Source of the DNA: Inhella crocodyli
GTDB taxonomy: Bacteria; Pseudomonadota; Gammaproteobacteria; Burkholderiales; Burkholderiaceae_C
Direction of reading: 5' to 3'
NCBI RefSeq assembly: GCF_004004565.1
Contig: NZ_SACM01000001.1
Location: 930,001 to 994,000 of the forward strand
Length of the DNA: 64,000 nt
Shown: one piece after another, positions 24,670 to 33,419 of the stretch
Numbering within the stretch: the first letter of the stretch is position 1
Layout: each line of letters opens with the position of its first letter
Notes under the pieces: generated by a model
Database searches by the model: none
Told to the model about the DNA's origin: nothing
Seen by the model: only the letters and a program-made list of their open reading frames with translations
Position numbers and translations under genes: made by a program

Positions 24670-26262
24670 ATGAAAACCTTGCTGGGGCTCGCTGGCACTT
24701 TGACCGCCTTTGCAATCGGTTCCATCCAAGCGGCACCGCTCACCGCGACCGAGTCGGCCGAGCGCGATCGCTTTGCCGCGCGCGAGCATGACTGGCGCAA
24801 TGGCGCGGTGGTTTACCAAATCATCGTGGACCGCTTCGCGCCCAGCCGCGACCTGGACGCCAAGCGTGCGCTTTACCCCGCACCAAAGACCCTGCGCCCC
24901 TGGTCCGAAACCTCCAAGCCCGGCCCCTACCTGGAGGACCAGAAGCTCAGCGCGCACGAACTGGACTTCTGGGGCGGCGACCTGCCCAGCGCCACCGCCA
25001 AGTTGGACCACGTGCAGGGCCTTGGTGCTCAGGTGCTCTACCTGAATCCCATCCACCTGGCCCACACCAACCACAAGTACGACGCCTTCGACTTCCAGGC
25101 CATCAGCCCCGAGTACGGCACACGCGCCGACTTCAAGGCATTGGCCGCCGAAGCCCACCGGCGCGGCATGAAGGTGGTGCTGGACGGCGTCTTCAACCAC
25201 ATGGGACGCAACGCGCCCAAGTTCCAGGACGCACTGGCCAACCCACAAAGCCGCTGGCGCGACTGGTTCGCCATCGGCCCGCAGTACCGCGGCGGCGCGA
25301 GGGTGTGGACGGCCTTCCAGAACCTGCCCGAGTTGAACCTCGAGAACCTCGCCGTGCGAAAGCACCTGTGGCTGGACCGCGATTCGGTGGTGCGCGGGTA
25401 CCTGCGCGACGGGGCCGACGGCTGGCGCCTGGACACCGCCTTCGAACTGGGCCACGCCTACCTGCGCGAGTTGACCGACGCCGCCCACCGCGAGAAGCCG
25501 GGCTCCCTGGTGGTGGGCGAGATCGTCAACCACCCTGCCGCCTGGCTGAAGTCCATCGACGCCGTCATGAACTTCACCCTGCGCGACCTGCTGCTGGGTC
25601 TGGTCCGTGGCGAAATGGAACCGGCCATGGCCTCGCGCCTGATGGCCCGGCTGGTGGACGACGCGGGGGTCGAGCCTCTGCTCAAGTCCTGGGTCGTCAT
25701 CGACAACCACGACATCCCGCGCATCGCCACGCAACTGCCCGACCTGCCGCAGCGCCGCTTGGCGCAGGCCCTGCAGTTCACCCTCCCCGGCGCACCCAAC
25801 CTGTACTACGGCGTGGAGGTGGGCATGACCGGTGGCGCCGACCCCGAGAACCGGGGCCCCATGCGTTGGGACCTCGTGCGCGACGACCACCCGGAGATGG
25901 TGTGGACGAAACAGCTCGTGGCGCTGCGCCAACAGCACCGCGCGCTGCGCATTGGCGACTACCGCGCCATCGACGCGCAACGCCTGTTCGCCTTCGAGCG
26001 CCACACCGACCGCGCGCTGGAAACGCGCATCGTCGTGGCCAACCCCAGCGACCAGCCCGTGCGCGAGCGCCTGCTGGTGCGGAACGCCCACTTGATGGAC
26101 GACACGCCCATGGTGGACGTACTCGGCCTCGTGCCCGATTCGGTGGTCGCCGGGTTCGGTCCCGGTTTCGTCACCGTGGACGTGCCCCCGCGCGGCGTGC
26201 TGGTGCTGGCGCCACGCCCCAAAGACCTGGGCGGCTACAGCCGCTACAAACGCGTGCCTTAA
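24670..26262 (+). CDS. Exported GH13 alpha-amylase-family enzyme (first tandem copy)
   Basis: A 530-residue glycoside hydrolase with a signal peptide (residues 1-21, cleavage near IQA-A), so it acts in the periplasm or outside. The GH13 barrel has the nucleophile Asp255 (GWRLDTAFELGH), the acid Glu284 (LVVGEIVNHP) and Asp348 (VIDNHDIPRIA), plus the calcium-site region LDGVFNHMG. It lacks an N-terminal carbohydrate-binding module. The sequence resembles periplasmic amylase/cyclomaltodextrinase-type enzymes, and the exact cleavage pattern cannot be told. It sits 34 bp after malG with AAAGGA before its ATG, and it most likely generates maltodextrins for the transporter. It is paralogous to the next gene with the same residue numbering. 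Confidence 0.9.
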   Translation: MKTLLGLAGTLTAFAIGSIQAAPLTATESAERDRFAAREHDWRNGAVVYQIIVDRFAPSRDLDAKRALYPAPKTLRPWSETSKPGPYLEDQKLSAHELDFWGGDLPSATAKLDHVQGLGAQVLYLNPIHLAHTNHKYDAFDFQAISPEYGTRADFKALAAEAHRRGMKVVLDGVFNHMGRNAPKFQDALANPQSRWRDWFAIGPQYRGGARVWTAFQNLPELNLENLAVRKHLWLDRDSVVRGYLRDGADGWRLDTAFELGHAYLRELTDAAHREKPGSLVVGEIVNHPAAWLKSIDAVMNFTLRDLLLGLVRGEMEPAMASRLMARLVDDAGVEPLLKSWVVIDNHDIPRIATQLPDLPQRRLAQALQFTLPGAPNLYYGVEVGMTGGADPENRGPMRWDLVRDDHPEMVWTKQLVALRQQHRALRIGDYRAIDAQRLFAFERHTDRALETRIVVANPSDQPVRERLLVRNAHLMDDTPMVDVLGLVPDSVVAGFGPGFVTVDVPPRGVLVLAPRPKDLGGYSRYKRVP

Positions 26263-26271
26263 GAGGTTCCC

Positions 26272-27855
26272 ATGAAACTCGCCCCGCTGTTCGCTTTGAC
26301 TCTGCTGATGGGAGCCGCCATGGTTCACGCCGCCGACCCCGCTAACCGCTACGACGCCGAACTCAAGGGTCGTTTTGAAGCCCGCGAGAAGGACTGGCGC
26401 AACGGTGCCATCGTCTACCAGGTGTTGCCCGACCGCTTCGCGCCCGCGGCCAACCTGGAGGCCAAGCGCCACCTGTACCCCGCGCCCAAGGTCCTGCGCA
26501 GCTGGGACGAAACCCCCAAGCGCGGCACCTACGTGGAAAGCGCCAAGCTGTGGAGCCACGAGATCGAGTTCTGGGGCGGCGACCTGCAAAGCCTGCGCGC
26601 CAAGCTGGACCACGTGCAAGGCCTGGGCGCCGACGTGCTCTACCTCAACCCCATCCACCTGGCCTACACGAACCACAAGTACGACGCCTTCGACTACAAC
26701 GCCGTGAGCCCCGAGTTCGGCACGCGCGCCGACGTCAAGGCCTTGGCGAAGGACGTGCACGCACGCGGCATGAAGCTGGTGCTGGACGGCGTGTTCAACC
26801 ACATGGGCCGCAACTCGCCCAAATTCAAAGACGCCGAGGCCAACCCCAAGAGCCCCTGGCGCGACTGGTTCTACTTCGGCCCCCCGTACCCGGGCGGCGC
26901 GCGCTCCTGGTGGCTGGCCGAGAACCTGCCCGAGATCAACTTGGAGAACCCCGCCGTGCGCGACCACGTGTACGCCGGCAAAGACTCGGTGGTGCGCAGC
27001 TACTTGCGCGACGGCGTGGACGGCTGGCGCCTGGACGTGGCCGTGGACATCGGCTTCGAGCACCTGCACGGACTCACGCGGGCAGCGCACGCCGAGAAGC
27101 CCGGCTCGCTGGTGGTGGGCGAGATCGCCAACTACCCCAAGGAGTGGTTCCCGGCGGTGGACGGCGTCATGAACTTCACCCTGCGAGCCCTCGTGTTGCG
27201 CCTAGTGGAGCAAAAGATCGAGCCGCAACACGCCGCGCGCATGATCGACCGCATGGTGCGCGAGTCCGGCATCGAACCCATGCTCAAGAGCTGGCTCATG
27301 CTGGACAACCACGACGAGCAGCGCATCGCCACCCGCGTGCCCGACGAGGCCCAGCGCCGCCTCGCCCAGGTGCTGCAGTTCACCCTGCCCGGCGCCCCCA
27401 ACGTCTACTACGGCAGCGAAGTGGGCATGACAGGCGGTGGCGACCCCGAGATGCGCGCCCCCATGCGCTGGGACTGGGTGCGCGACGACAACCCCACCCT
27501 GCGCTGGACGAAGCAATTGATCCAGCTGCGCAAGCAACACCGCGCCCTGCGCGTGGGCGATTTCCGGCTCGTCGAAAGCAACCGGCTGTTCGCCTTCGAG
27601 CGCCACACCGACCGCGCCGCCGACACCGTGGTGGTGGTGATGAACCCCACGTCGCAGACGGTGCGCGAAACCGTGATGGTGGCCAACGCCAAGTTGATGA
27701 ACAACTGGATGCTCGTCGACCAACTCGGCGGCGGGCCCAAGCAAATGATCGTCACCGGCCTGCTGGACCTCGAACTGCCGCCCGGCGCCTTCCGCGTCTA
27801 CGTGCCCGAGCTCAGCCCCGGTGGCGGCTACAGCGCCTACAAGCGCGTGCAGTGA
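26272..27855 (+). CDS. Exported GH13 alpha-amylase-family enzyme (second tandem copy)
   Basis: A 527-residue paralogue of the preceding enzyme. The two align without gaps for at least 350 residues, and the catalytic residues have the same numbers: Asp255 (GWRLDVAVDIGF), Glu284 (LVVGEIANYP) and Asp348 (LDNHDEQRIA). The signal peptide is MKLAPLFALTLLMGAAMVHA. By eye about six of ten residues match over positions 41-100, so this is an old but clear tandem duplication. The region after the nucleophile and around the third carboxylate differs (DIPRIA versus DEQRIA), suggesting a different chain-length preference. It lies 9 bp after the first copy, and its stop overlaps the next start (TGATG). Confidence 0.9.
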   Translation: MKLAPLFALTLLMGAAMVHAADPANRYDAELKGRFEAREKDWRNGAIVYQVLPDRFAPAANLEAKRHLYPAPKVLRSWDETPKRGTYVESAKLWSHEIEFWGGDLQSLRAKLDHVQGLGADVLYLNPIHLAYTNHKYDAFDYNAVSPEFGTRADVKALAKDVHARGMKLVLDGVFNHMGRNSPKFKDAEANPKSPWRDWFYFGPPYPGGARSWWLAENLPEINLENPAVRDHVYAGKDSVVRSYLRDGVDGWRLDVAVDIGFEHLHGLTRAAHAEKPGSLVVGEIANYPKEWFPAVDGVMNFTLRALVLRLVEQKIEPQHAARMIDRMVRESGIEPMLKSWLMLDNHDEQRIATRVPDEAQRRLAQVLQFTLPGAPNVYYGSEVGMTGGGDPEMRAPMRWDWVRDDNPTLRWTKQLIQLRKQHRALRVGDFRLVESNRLFAFERHTDRAADTVVVVMNPTSQTVRETVMVANAKLMNNWMLVDQLGGGPKQMIVTGLLDLELPPGAFRVYVPELSPGGGYSAYKRVQ

Positions 27856-30614
27856 TGAAACTTTGGACCCTGGGCCTGGCCCTCGCCCTCAGCGCCGCGG
27901 GCGCCTCGGCCCATGCCGCCTGCACCAAGGCCCCGCTCAAGGGCCGCGACGCTTACGTGCGCGGCAGCTTGAACGGCTGGGCCGCCGACGAAGCCTGGCG
28001 CATGGCCTGGCGCTGCGACCACTACGAGCTCATCGCCTCGCCCAAGGGCGAGCACCAGTTCAAGCTGGCCGACGACGACTGGAGCGCCGACGCCGACTGG
28101 GGCGCCGAACCCGGCGCCCGCGCCCGCCCGGTGCGCCCCGAGGGCAACGCCTTGTTCCCGCGCGGCGCGCCGCTCGAGGCCCATTTCGACGGCACGCCCA
28201 AGCGCTTCGAGCTGCGCTTCGCCCAAGGTCTGACCCAACCCAAGTTCCGCATGAGCGACTGCCAAGCCAAGCCGCCCCTGGGCGACACCCAGCTCTACCT
28301 GCGCGGCACCATGAACAACTGGGCCGCGCTGGACGATTACGCCTTCCGTTGGCACTGCGACGCCTACGTGCTCAATGTCGACCTCAAGAACCGCCACGAC
28401 TTCAAGATCGGCGACGCCGCTTGGGGCAAGCCCAGCATCGTGGCCGCCAACGCCGCTGGCGAGGCGGCCACCGAGGCCCAGGGCGGCAACGGCAACTTCC
28501 AGCGCAGCTTCCAAGGCGAGCACACGCTGACCCTGCGCTTCGACGCCCAAGGCCGCCCCTCGCTTGCCATCGGCCCCAAGACCTTCAGCGACGGCAGCGA
28601 CAGCAAGATCACCGATGCGACGGCGCTCGCCGTGCGCTACGACTCGCGCGCCAGCGAGCACAAGGAGCCCTTCGGCGCGCAGCCCGTGGGCACCACCTTC
28701 CAGTTCCGCGTGTGGGCCGACGTGCCCGGCCTCAAGGCCGTCACCTTGGTGGTGGAGCGTCGCGAACTGGTGGGCAACCAAGAGAAGCTCGAGTACCACC
28801 CGCTGGCCCGCGTGGCCATGACGCCGCACTCGCACGGCATGGGCACGCGCTTCGAGGGCAGCTACCGCTTCGATGCCATTGGCGTCTACGGCTACTGGTT
28901 CGAGGTGGAAACCGCGCATGGCCGCTACGCGCTGCAGAACAACAAGGACAGCGTCTACTGGACCCGCGAGAAAGGCTCGATGGGCCCGGCCGTCATCGAG
29001 GCTCTGCCGGAGAGCACCAAGCGCATCCGCCGCTACCGCCAAACCGTGCACCTGCCGCAGTTGCGCGTGCCCGACTGGGCCAGCGACCTCGTCTACTACT
29101 ACGTCTTCCCCGAGCGCTTCCGCAACGGCGACAAGACCAACGACCCTCAACCCGGTCGCGACAAGTACCAAGACCACAGCGTGGAGCGCCACGCCAAGTG
29201 GCTGGAGCGCCCTTACCGGCCCGGCGACGGCGACAACGCGGGCGACGGCGTCTACAACAACGACTTCTTCGGCGGCGACTTAGCCGGCCTGATCGACAAG
29301 CTCGACGACATCCGGGCCCTGGGCGCCAACGCGCTCTACCTGACCCCGGTGTTCCGCGCGGCCAGCAACCACAAGTACGACACGGGCGACTACCTGCAGA
29401 TCGACCCTGGCTTTGGCAGCAACGCCGACTTCGAGCGCCTGACCCGCGAGGCCGCCAACCGCGGCATGCGCGTCATCCCCGACACCTCGCTCAACCACGT
29501 GGGCTCCGACTCGCCCTACTTCGACCGCTTCGGCAACTTTGGTGGCAAGACGGGGGCCTTCGCCAACGGCAAGCCCAACCCGAAGAGCCCCTACTTCGAC
29601 TGGTTCAAGTTCGACCTGAGCAAGACCGACCCCAACCAGCAGTACCAAGGCTGGGTGGGCGTGGGCGACCTGCCCGAGCTCGACAAGAGCAGCGAGAGCT
29701 GGCGCCGCTTCGCCTACAAGGACGACAACAGCGTCACCCGCACCTGGCTGCGCCGGGGCGCGGCCGGCTGGCGCATGGACGTCGCCCCCTGGGTGCCCGA
29801 CGACTTCTGGCGAGAGTGGTCCGCCGTGGTGAAGCAGGAGAACCCCCAGGCCCTGACCGTGGCCGAAACCTGGTTCGACGCCAGCAAGTACTTCCTCGGC
29901 GACACCTTCGACTCGACGATGAATTACATCTTCCGCAACGCGGTGCTCGACTTTGCGGCGGGCGGCAAGGCCTCGTCGGTGTACCAAAGCCTGGAACTCA
30001 CGCGCGAGTCCTACCCGGCGCCCATGCTTCAGGCCAGCATGAGCCTGCTGAGCACGCACGACCAAGCGCGCGCGCTGCACGCCTTCGGCATTGCGAACGA
30101 CCCCCACACCGACCCCAAGGTCGACCCGGCCAAGCTGGCCGAGGCCAAGCAGCGCCTGCGCCTGGCCGTGCTCTTTCAGATGAGCTTCCCCGGCGCACCC
30201 ACCGTCTACTACGGCGACGAGGTCGGCGTGGGCGGCGGCGACGACCCCTTCAACCGCGCCACCTACCCCTGGGCCGACGAAGGCGGTCAGCCCGACCTGG
30301 CCTTGCGCGCCGAGTTCCAGCGCCTCATCGCCATGCGCCACGCCCACCCGGTGCTGCGCCGCGGCACGCTGGAAGCCCCCCTGCACCTGGACGACCACGT
30401 CGTCGCGTTCCAACGCAGCTTGGGCACCACCCAGGCCTTGGTGCTGCTGAACAACGACCGCAAGCCCCGCACGCTGCGCCTGGTCCTGCCCGCCGGTCAA
30501 CGCTGGAACGACGCCTTGGCACCCGGCGTGAGCGTCACGGTCAACGCGCAGAGCGAGCTGGCAATCACGGTGCCGCCGCTGTTCGGCCGCGTGCTGATCC
30601 ACAGCGCGCCATGA
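27855..30614 (+). CDS. Exported multidomain GH13 amylase/pullulanase-like enzyme with two N-terminal starch-binding-like repeats
   Basis: A 919-residue exported enzyme with signal peptide [21 protein letters not shown]. Two similar modules follow (about 33-125 and 146-245), marked by YVRGSLNGWAADEAWRMAWRCDHYEL and LYLRGTMNNWAALDDYAFRWHCDAYVL. They look like the small glucan-binding domains placed before bacterial amylases. A beta-sandwich N-domain (about 270-370) precedes the GH13 barrel. The barrel shows Asp642 (GWRMDVAPWV), Glu671 (TVAETWFD) and Asp736 (LSTHDQARAL). It is cyclomaltodextrinase- or pullulanase-like, and the substrate is uncertain. It is coupled to the gene before it (TGATG) and the one after it (ATGA). 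Within the operon it is the likely starch-attacking enzyme. Confidence 0.88.
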   Translation: MKLWTLGLALALSAAGASAHAACTKAPLKGRDAYVRGSLNGWAADEAWRMAWRCDHYELIASPKGEHQFKLADDDWSADADWGAEPGARARPVRPEGNALFPRGAPLEAHFDGTPKRFELRFAQGLTQPKFRMSDCQAKPPLGDTQLYLRGTMNNWAALDDYAFRWHCDAYVLNVDLKNRHDFKIGDAAWGKPSIVAANAAGEAATEAQGGNGNFQRSFQGEHTLTLRFDAQGRPSLAIGPKTFSDGSDSKITDATALAVRYDSRASEHKEPFGAQPVGTTFQFRVWADVPGLKAVTLVVERRELVGNQEKLEYHPLARVAMTPHSHGMGTRFEGSYRFDAIGVYGYWFEVETAHGRYALQNNKDSVYWTREKGSMGPAVIEALPESTKRIRRYRQTVHLPQLRVPDWASDLVYYYVFPERFRNGDKTNDPQPGRDKYQDHSVERHAKWLERPYRPGDGDNAGDGVYNNDFFGGDLAGLIDKLDDIRALGANALYLTPVFRAASNHKYDTGDYLQIDPGFGSNADFERLTREAANRGMRVIPDTSLNHVGSDSPYFDRFGNFGGKTGAFANGKPNPKSPYFDWFKFDLSKTDPNQQYQGWVGVGDLPELDKSSESWRRFAYKDDNSVTRTWLRRGAAGWRMDVAPWVPDDFWREWSAVVKQENPQALTVAETWFDASKYFLGDTFDSTMNYIFRNAVLDFAAGGKASSVYQSLELTRESYPAPMLQASMSLLSTHDQARALHAFGIANDPHTDPKVDPAKLAEAKQRLRLAVLFQMSFPGAPTVYYGDEVGVGGGDDPFNRATYPWADEGGQPDLALRAEFQRLIAMRHAHPVLRRGTLEAPLHLDDHVVAFQRSLGTTQALVLLNNDRKPRTLRLVLPAGQRWNDALAPGVSVTVNAQSELAITVPPLFGRVLIHSAP

Positions 30615-31489
30615 CCCCAACTCCCATCGGCCAGACCGGCCTGCAGGTCACGCGCGTCGGCTTCGGCGCCATGCACTTCGACGGCCTGGACGACGAGGCC
30701 GCCGTGGGGCGCTTGCTCAACGGTGCGCTCGACCTGGGCATCAACTTGATCGACACCGCCCGCGGCTACGGCCGCAGCGAAGAACGCATCGGCCGCCACC
30801 TGGCGCACCGCCGGCACGAGTTCGTCCTCAGCACCAAGTTCGGCTACGGCGTCGACGGCGTCCCCGACTGGACCTACCCCTGCATCATGCAAGGCGTGGA
30901 GCGCGCCTTGCGCCTGATGCGCACCGAGGTCATCGACATCGGCCACCTGCACAGTTGCCCCCTGCCCGTGCTGCAGCGCGGCGAAGTGACCGAGGCCCTG
31001 GCCGACTGCGTGCGCGCCGGCAAACTGCGCGTGGCCGCCTACAGCGGCGAGAACGCCGAGCTGGCCCACGCCCTGGCCGACGACCGCTTCGCCAGCGTGC
31101 AGTGCAGCCTCAGCTTGGTGGACCAAGCCAACGCGCCACAGGTGGCGGCCACGGCCAAGGGCGTGCTCGTCAAGCGCGCGCTGGGCGGCCGCGCTTGGGC
31201 GCAGGCGCAGCGCCCCGAGGACTTCTGCGAGGGCCAGTACTGGGACCGCTGGCAGGCTTTGGGCTTGGCCCACGGCCTGCCCGACCTGGGTCTGTCCTGG
31301 CCCGACCTGGCCCTGCGCTGGGCCGCGCACCGGCCCGGCGTGGCCAGCGTGCTGGTGGGCAGCCAGCGGCTGGAGAACCTGTCGGCCGCCGTGGCCACCG
31401 TGGCGCAAGGCCCCTTGCCGGCCGAGGTGCTGGCTGCGGTGGACGCCGCTTGGACGCGCGTCGGCCGCGATTGGCCGGGCCTGGTTTGA
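30611..31489 (+). CDS. Aldo/keto reductase, last gene of the maltodextrin operon
   Basis: A 292-residue NAD(P)H-dependent oxidoreductase of the AKR superfamily. The start TGLQVTRVGFGAMHF, the active-site segment NLIDTARGYGRSEERIG (catalytic Asp and Tyr) and KFGYGVDG fit the family. The C-terminal cofactor region ends ASVLVGSQRLENLSAAV. The start overlaps the preceding stop (ATGA), so it belongs to the maltodextrin operon, but its substrate is unknown. An open-chain sugar or a sugar-derived aldehyde is an inference from context only. Confidence 0.82.
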   Translation: MTPTPIGQTGLQVTRVGFGAMHFDGLDDEAAVGRLLNGALDLGINLIDTARGYGRSEERIGRHLAHRRHEFVLSTKFGYGVDGVPDWTYPCIMQGVERALRLMRTEVIDIGHLHSCPLPVLQRGEVTEALADCVRAGKLRVAAYSGENAELAHALADDRFASVQCSLSLVDQANAPQVAATAKGVLVKRALGGRAWAQAQRPEDFCEGQYWDRWQALGLAHGLPDLGLSWPDLALRWAAHRPGVASVLVGSQRLENLSAAVATVAQGPLPAEVLAAVDAAWTRVGRDWPGLV

Positions 31490-31497
31490 CACGCCAA

Positions 31498-31514
31498 GGC
31501 CGGTTCACCCGGCC
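31498..31514. terminator. Hairpin between convergent genes
   Basis: GGCCGG-TTCAC-CCGGCC is a 6-bp GC-only stem directly between the aldo/keto reductase stop and the VOC gene stop. There is no clear T-tract on either strand, so it is only a weak terminator candidate for the maltodextrin operon. Confidence 0.4.
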
Positions 31515-31892
31515 CTAGGCCGGCTCGGCCCGGTGGCAGACCGCCTCCAGGTTGTGTCCATCCGGGCCGATCACGAAGGCCGCGTAGTAGTTCGGGTGGT
31601 AGCGCGGGCGCAAACCCGGCGGCCCGTTGTCTTGGGCCCCCGCGGCCAACGCTGCGGCATAGAAGGCATCGACCTCGGCCCGGGTTTCGGCCACGAAGGC
31701 GATGTGCAGGGGCACCGGTCGTTCTGTGGCCTGGTAGAGGCACAGCGAGGCGTCTTGGCGGCCGCACAGCTCCACGCCGTAATTGGGCTCGCCCTCACCC
31801 CCCACCGCCACGCCCAGGGGCGCCAGGGCCTGGGCGAAAAAGGCCTTGCTGGCGGCGTAATCGCTGACACCGAACTTCACGTGGTCGAACAT
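31515..31892 (-). CDS. VOC (glyoxalase/bleomycin resistance) family protein
   Basis: A 125-residue protein of the vicinal oxygen chelate fold. It starts MFDHVKFGVSDYAASKAFFAQAL and ends with a second module, YYAAFVIGPDGHNLEAVCH. The metal-ligand positions typical of the fold (His near the start, His/Glu near the end) are present. Members range from glyoxalase I to antibiotic-binding proteins, and the substrate cannot be told. It is the last gene of a minus-strand run (secreted protein, DUF2200, YdeI-like, phosphatase-like) and starts 25 bp after the phosphatase-like gene. Confidence 0.8.
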   Translation of the reverse strand: MFDHVKFGVSDYAASKAFFAQALAPLGVAVGGEGEPNYGVELCGRQDASLCLYQATERPVPLHIAFVAETRAEVDAFYAAALAAGAQDNGPPGLRPRYHPNYYAAFVIGPDGHNLEAVCHRAEPA

Positions 31893-31917
31893 GAAAAGCC
31901 TCGCTGGGGATGCGACT

Positions 31918-32448
31918 TCACAAGGGCACGAAGTCGATGCCCTGCTGCTTCAATTCTTCCAGCACCAGCGCCCGCCACGGGCCACTCGGTGACCAAACAC
32001 GGGCCACCGCCTCGTAGGCCTCGGCTGGGTCCGCCTGCAGCGCCCGCACGCGGTGCAAGAAAACCATGGTCGAGGCCCGCATGTTCACCTGGCAGTGGAC
32101 CAGCACCTTCTGGTCCTGAAGGCGCCGCAGGGCCGCCGACACGGCCGCCGCATGGGCCGCCGTGGGCGCTGCGAACGGCACCGGGAGGTGCACGAACTCG
32201 ATGCCCTGCCGACGCAGCAGCGCCTCCTCCTCGGGCACCGCGTCGGGCACGGTGCTGGGGGCCAGGTAAATCACGGCTTGGAAGCCCAAGCCGCCCAAGC
32301 CGGCCAGGGTTTGGCGAGTCGGCTGGCCCGCAGTGACCAAGCGCGGTCCGATCTCGACCACGTTGGGTGCGTCCAGGCCCACCGCCCGCGCGGGGTCCAA
32401 GCCCAGCATGGCGCCCACACCCACCCAGAGCGTGCTGCGGCGCCTCAT
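31918..32448 (-). CDS. Protein tyrosine phosphatase-like protein (exported, atypical loop)
   Basis: A 176-residue protein with a short N-terminal signal-like segment (MRRRSTLWVGVGAMLGLDPARA). The fold region (VVEIGPRLVTAGQPTRQTLAGLGGLGFQAVIYLAPST) matches the DUF442-type dual-specificity phosphatase-like family. The P-loop reads VHCQVNMRAS, so only four residues separate Cys and Arg instead of the canonical five. The enzyme may be a variant or non-catalytic. Its ATG overlaps the stop of the YdeI-like gene (ATGA). Confidence 0.7.
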   Translation of the reverse strand: MRRRSTLWVGVGAMLGLDPARAVGLDAPNVVEIGPRLVTAGQPTRQTLAGLGGLGFQAVIYLAPSTVPDAVPEEEALLRRQGIEFVHLPVPFAAPTAAHAAAVSAALRRLQDQKVLVHCQVNMRASTMVFLHRVRALQADPAEAYEAVARVWSPSGPWRALVLEELKQQGIDFVPL

Positions 32449-33065
32449 CGCTCTTGAACGCCCTTGCCCGCCAACATGCGTTCGCGAAAGCCCAACACGC
32501 GCGCCACGCGGGTCTCGGGCTTCTTGGCGGCGTTGATGCGCAGCACGTAGCCGCGCTGCCGGCCCGGCGTCAGCGCGTCGAACGCCGCGCGCCATTCGGC
32601 ATCGGCCGCCAGCGCCTCGGCCAGTTCCTCGGGCAGCACCAGGGCCGTGGCCTCTTTCGGCGGCAAGCGCCCGGCTTCGGCATGGCCCATGGCCTCGCGC
32701 AAGCAGGCCCGCACCGCGTCGGCGCGCTCGGCCACCTGCAACGCGCAGGTGAAGCGCAGGGCGTCGGCGTGCTGCGTGGCCGGGCCTTGCCGCTCCAAGA
32801 GCCCGCCCGCGTTGCTCAGCAACGCGGCATGGAAGAAGCTGAGTCGAAAGTCCTGCCGGAAGGCGCCCAAGATCGCCACGTTGCGCCCCGCGTGCCGGTA
32901 GCAAGGGTGGCCCCACTTGGCGACTTCTTGCAGCCCCTCGCCCAGGCACAGCGCCCGCAAGGCTTGCAGGCCCTCGGCCCAGTGGCGGGTGCTGCAGTCG
33001 GGCGTGGCAAAGCGTTCGCAGCGGCCGCAACCCTGCGCGAAGTAGTCGTCCACGGCGGTGATCAC
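32445..33065 (-). CDS. YdeI/OmpD-associated family protein
   Basis: A 206-residue protein. The N-terminal half (WAEGLQALRALCLGEGLQEVAKWGHPCYRHAGRNVAILGAF) is a DUF1801-type domain. The C-terminal half (PPKEATALVLPEELAEALAADAEWRAAFDALTPGRQRGYVLRINAAKKPETR) is the Omdp-associated domain typical of YdeI. The biochemical role of this family is unknown. The likely start is GTG at 33065, overlapping the DUF2200 stop (GTGA), and its own stop overlaps the next ATG. The cluster is therefore strongly coupled. Confidence 0.8.
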   Translation of the reverse strand: MITAVDDYFAQGCGRCERFATPDCSTRHWAEGLQALRALCLGEGLQEVAKWGHPCYRHAGRNVAILGAFRQDFRLSFFHAALLSNAGGLLERQGPATQHADALRFTCALQVAERADAVRACLREAMGHAEAGRLPPKEATALVLPEELAEALAADAEWRAAFDALTPGRQRGYVLRINAAKKPETRVARVLGFRERMLAGKGVQER

Positions 33066-33412
33066 GCGCGCAGCACCTTCGCCAAGGGCTTGCCCTTGGC
33101 CAATTCGTCCACCATCTTGTCCAGCTGCCGGATCAGCCGCATCAGCGGGTCGTCCACCGCCTCCACCCGCACGCCGCAAACCACCCCAGTCACGCGCTCG
33201 CGCTGGGGGTTCAACGCGGGCGCCTGGTCGAAGAAGTCCTGCACCGAGGTCTGGGCCGCCAGCACCGCCTGCAAACCGGCGTCGTCGTAGCCGGTGAGCC
33301 AGGCGATCACTTGGTCCAATTCGGCACGCGTTCGGCCCTTGCGCTCGAGCTTGTTCAGGTACGCGGGGTACACCGCCGCGAAGGGCATGGCGAAGAGGCG
33401 GTGGGGGGCCAT
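33062..33412 (-). CDS. DUF2200 family protein
   Basis: A 116-residue protein that closely follows the DUF2200 pattern: FAAVYPAYLNKLERKGRT, VIAWLTGYD, DFFDQAPALNPQRERVTGVVCGVRVE and DPLMRLIRQLDKMVDELAKGK. The function is unknown. It starts 7 bp after the stop of the secreted-protein gene, and its end overlaps the YdeI-like start. Confidence 0.85.
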   Translation of the reverse strand: MAPHRLFAMPFAAVYPAYLNKLERKGRTRAELDQVIAWLTGYDDAGLQAVLAAQTSVQDFFDQAPALNPQRERVTGVVCGVRVEAVDDPLMRLIRQLDKMVDELAKGKPLAKVLRA

Positions 33413-33419
33413 GCTCAGC

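Noticed and set aside
24565-27090. Long minus-strand open frame over malG and the amylases
   Set aside because: It is antisense to clear genes, rich in Gly, Val, His and Gln, and has no recognisable motif. It is a by-product of high GC content.
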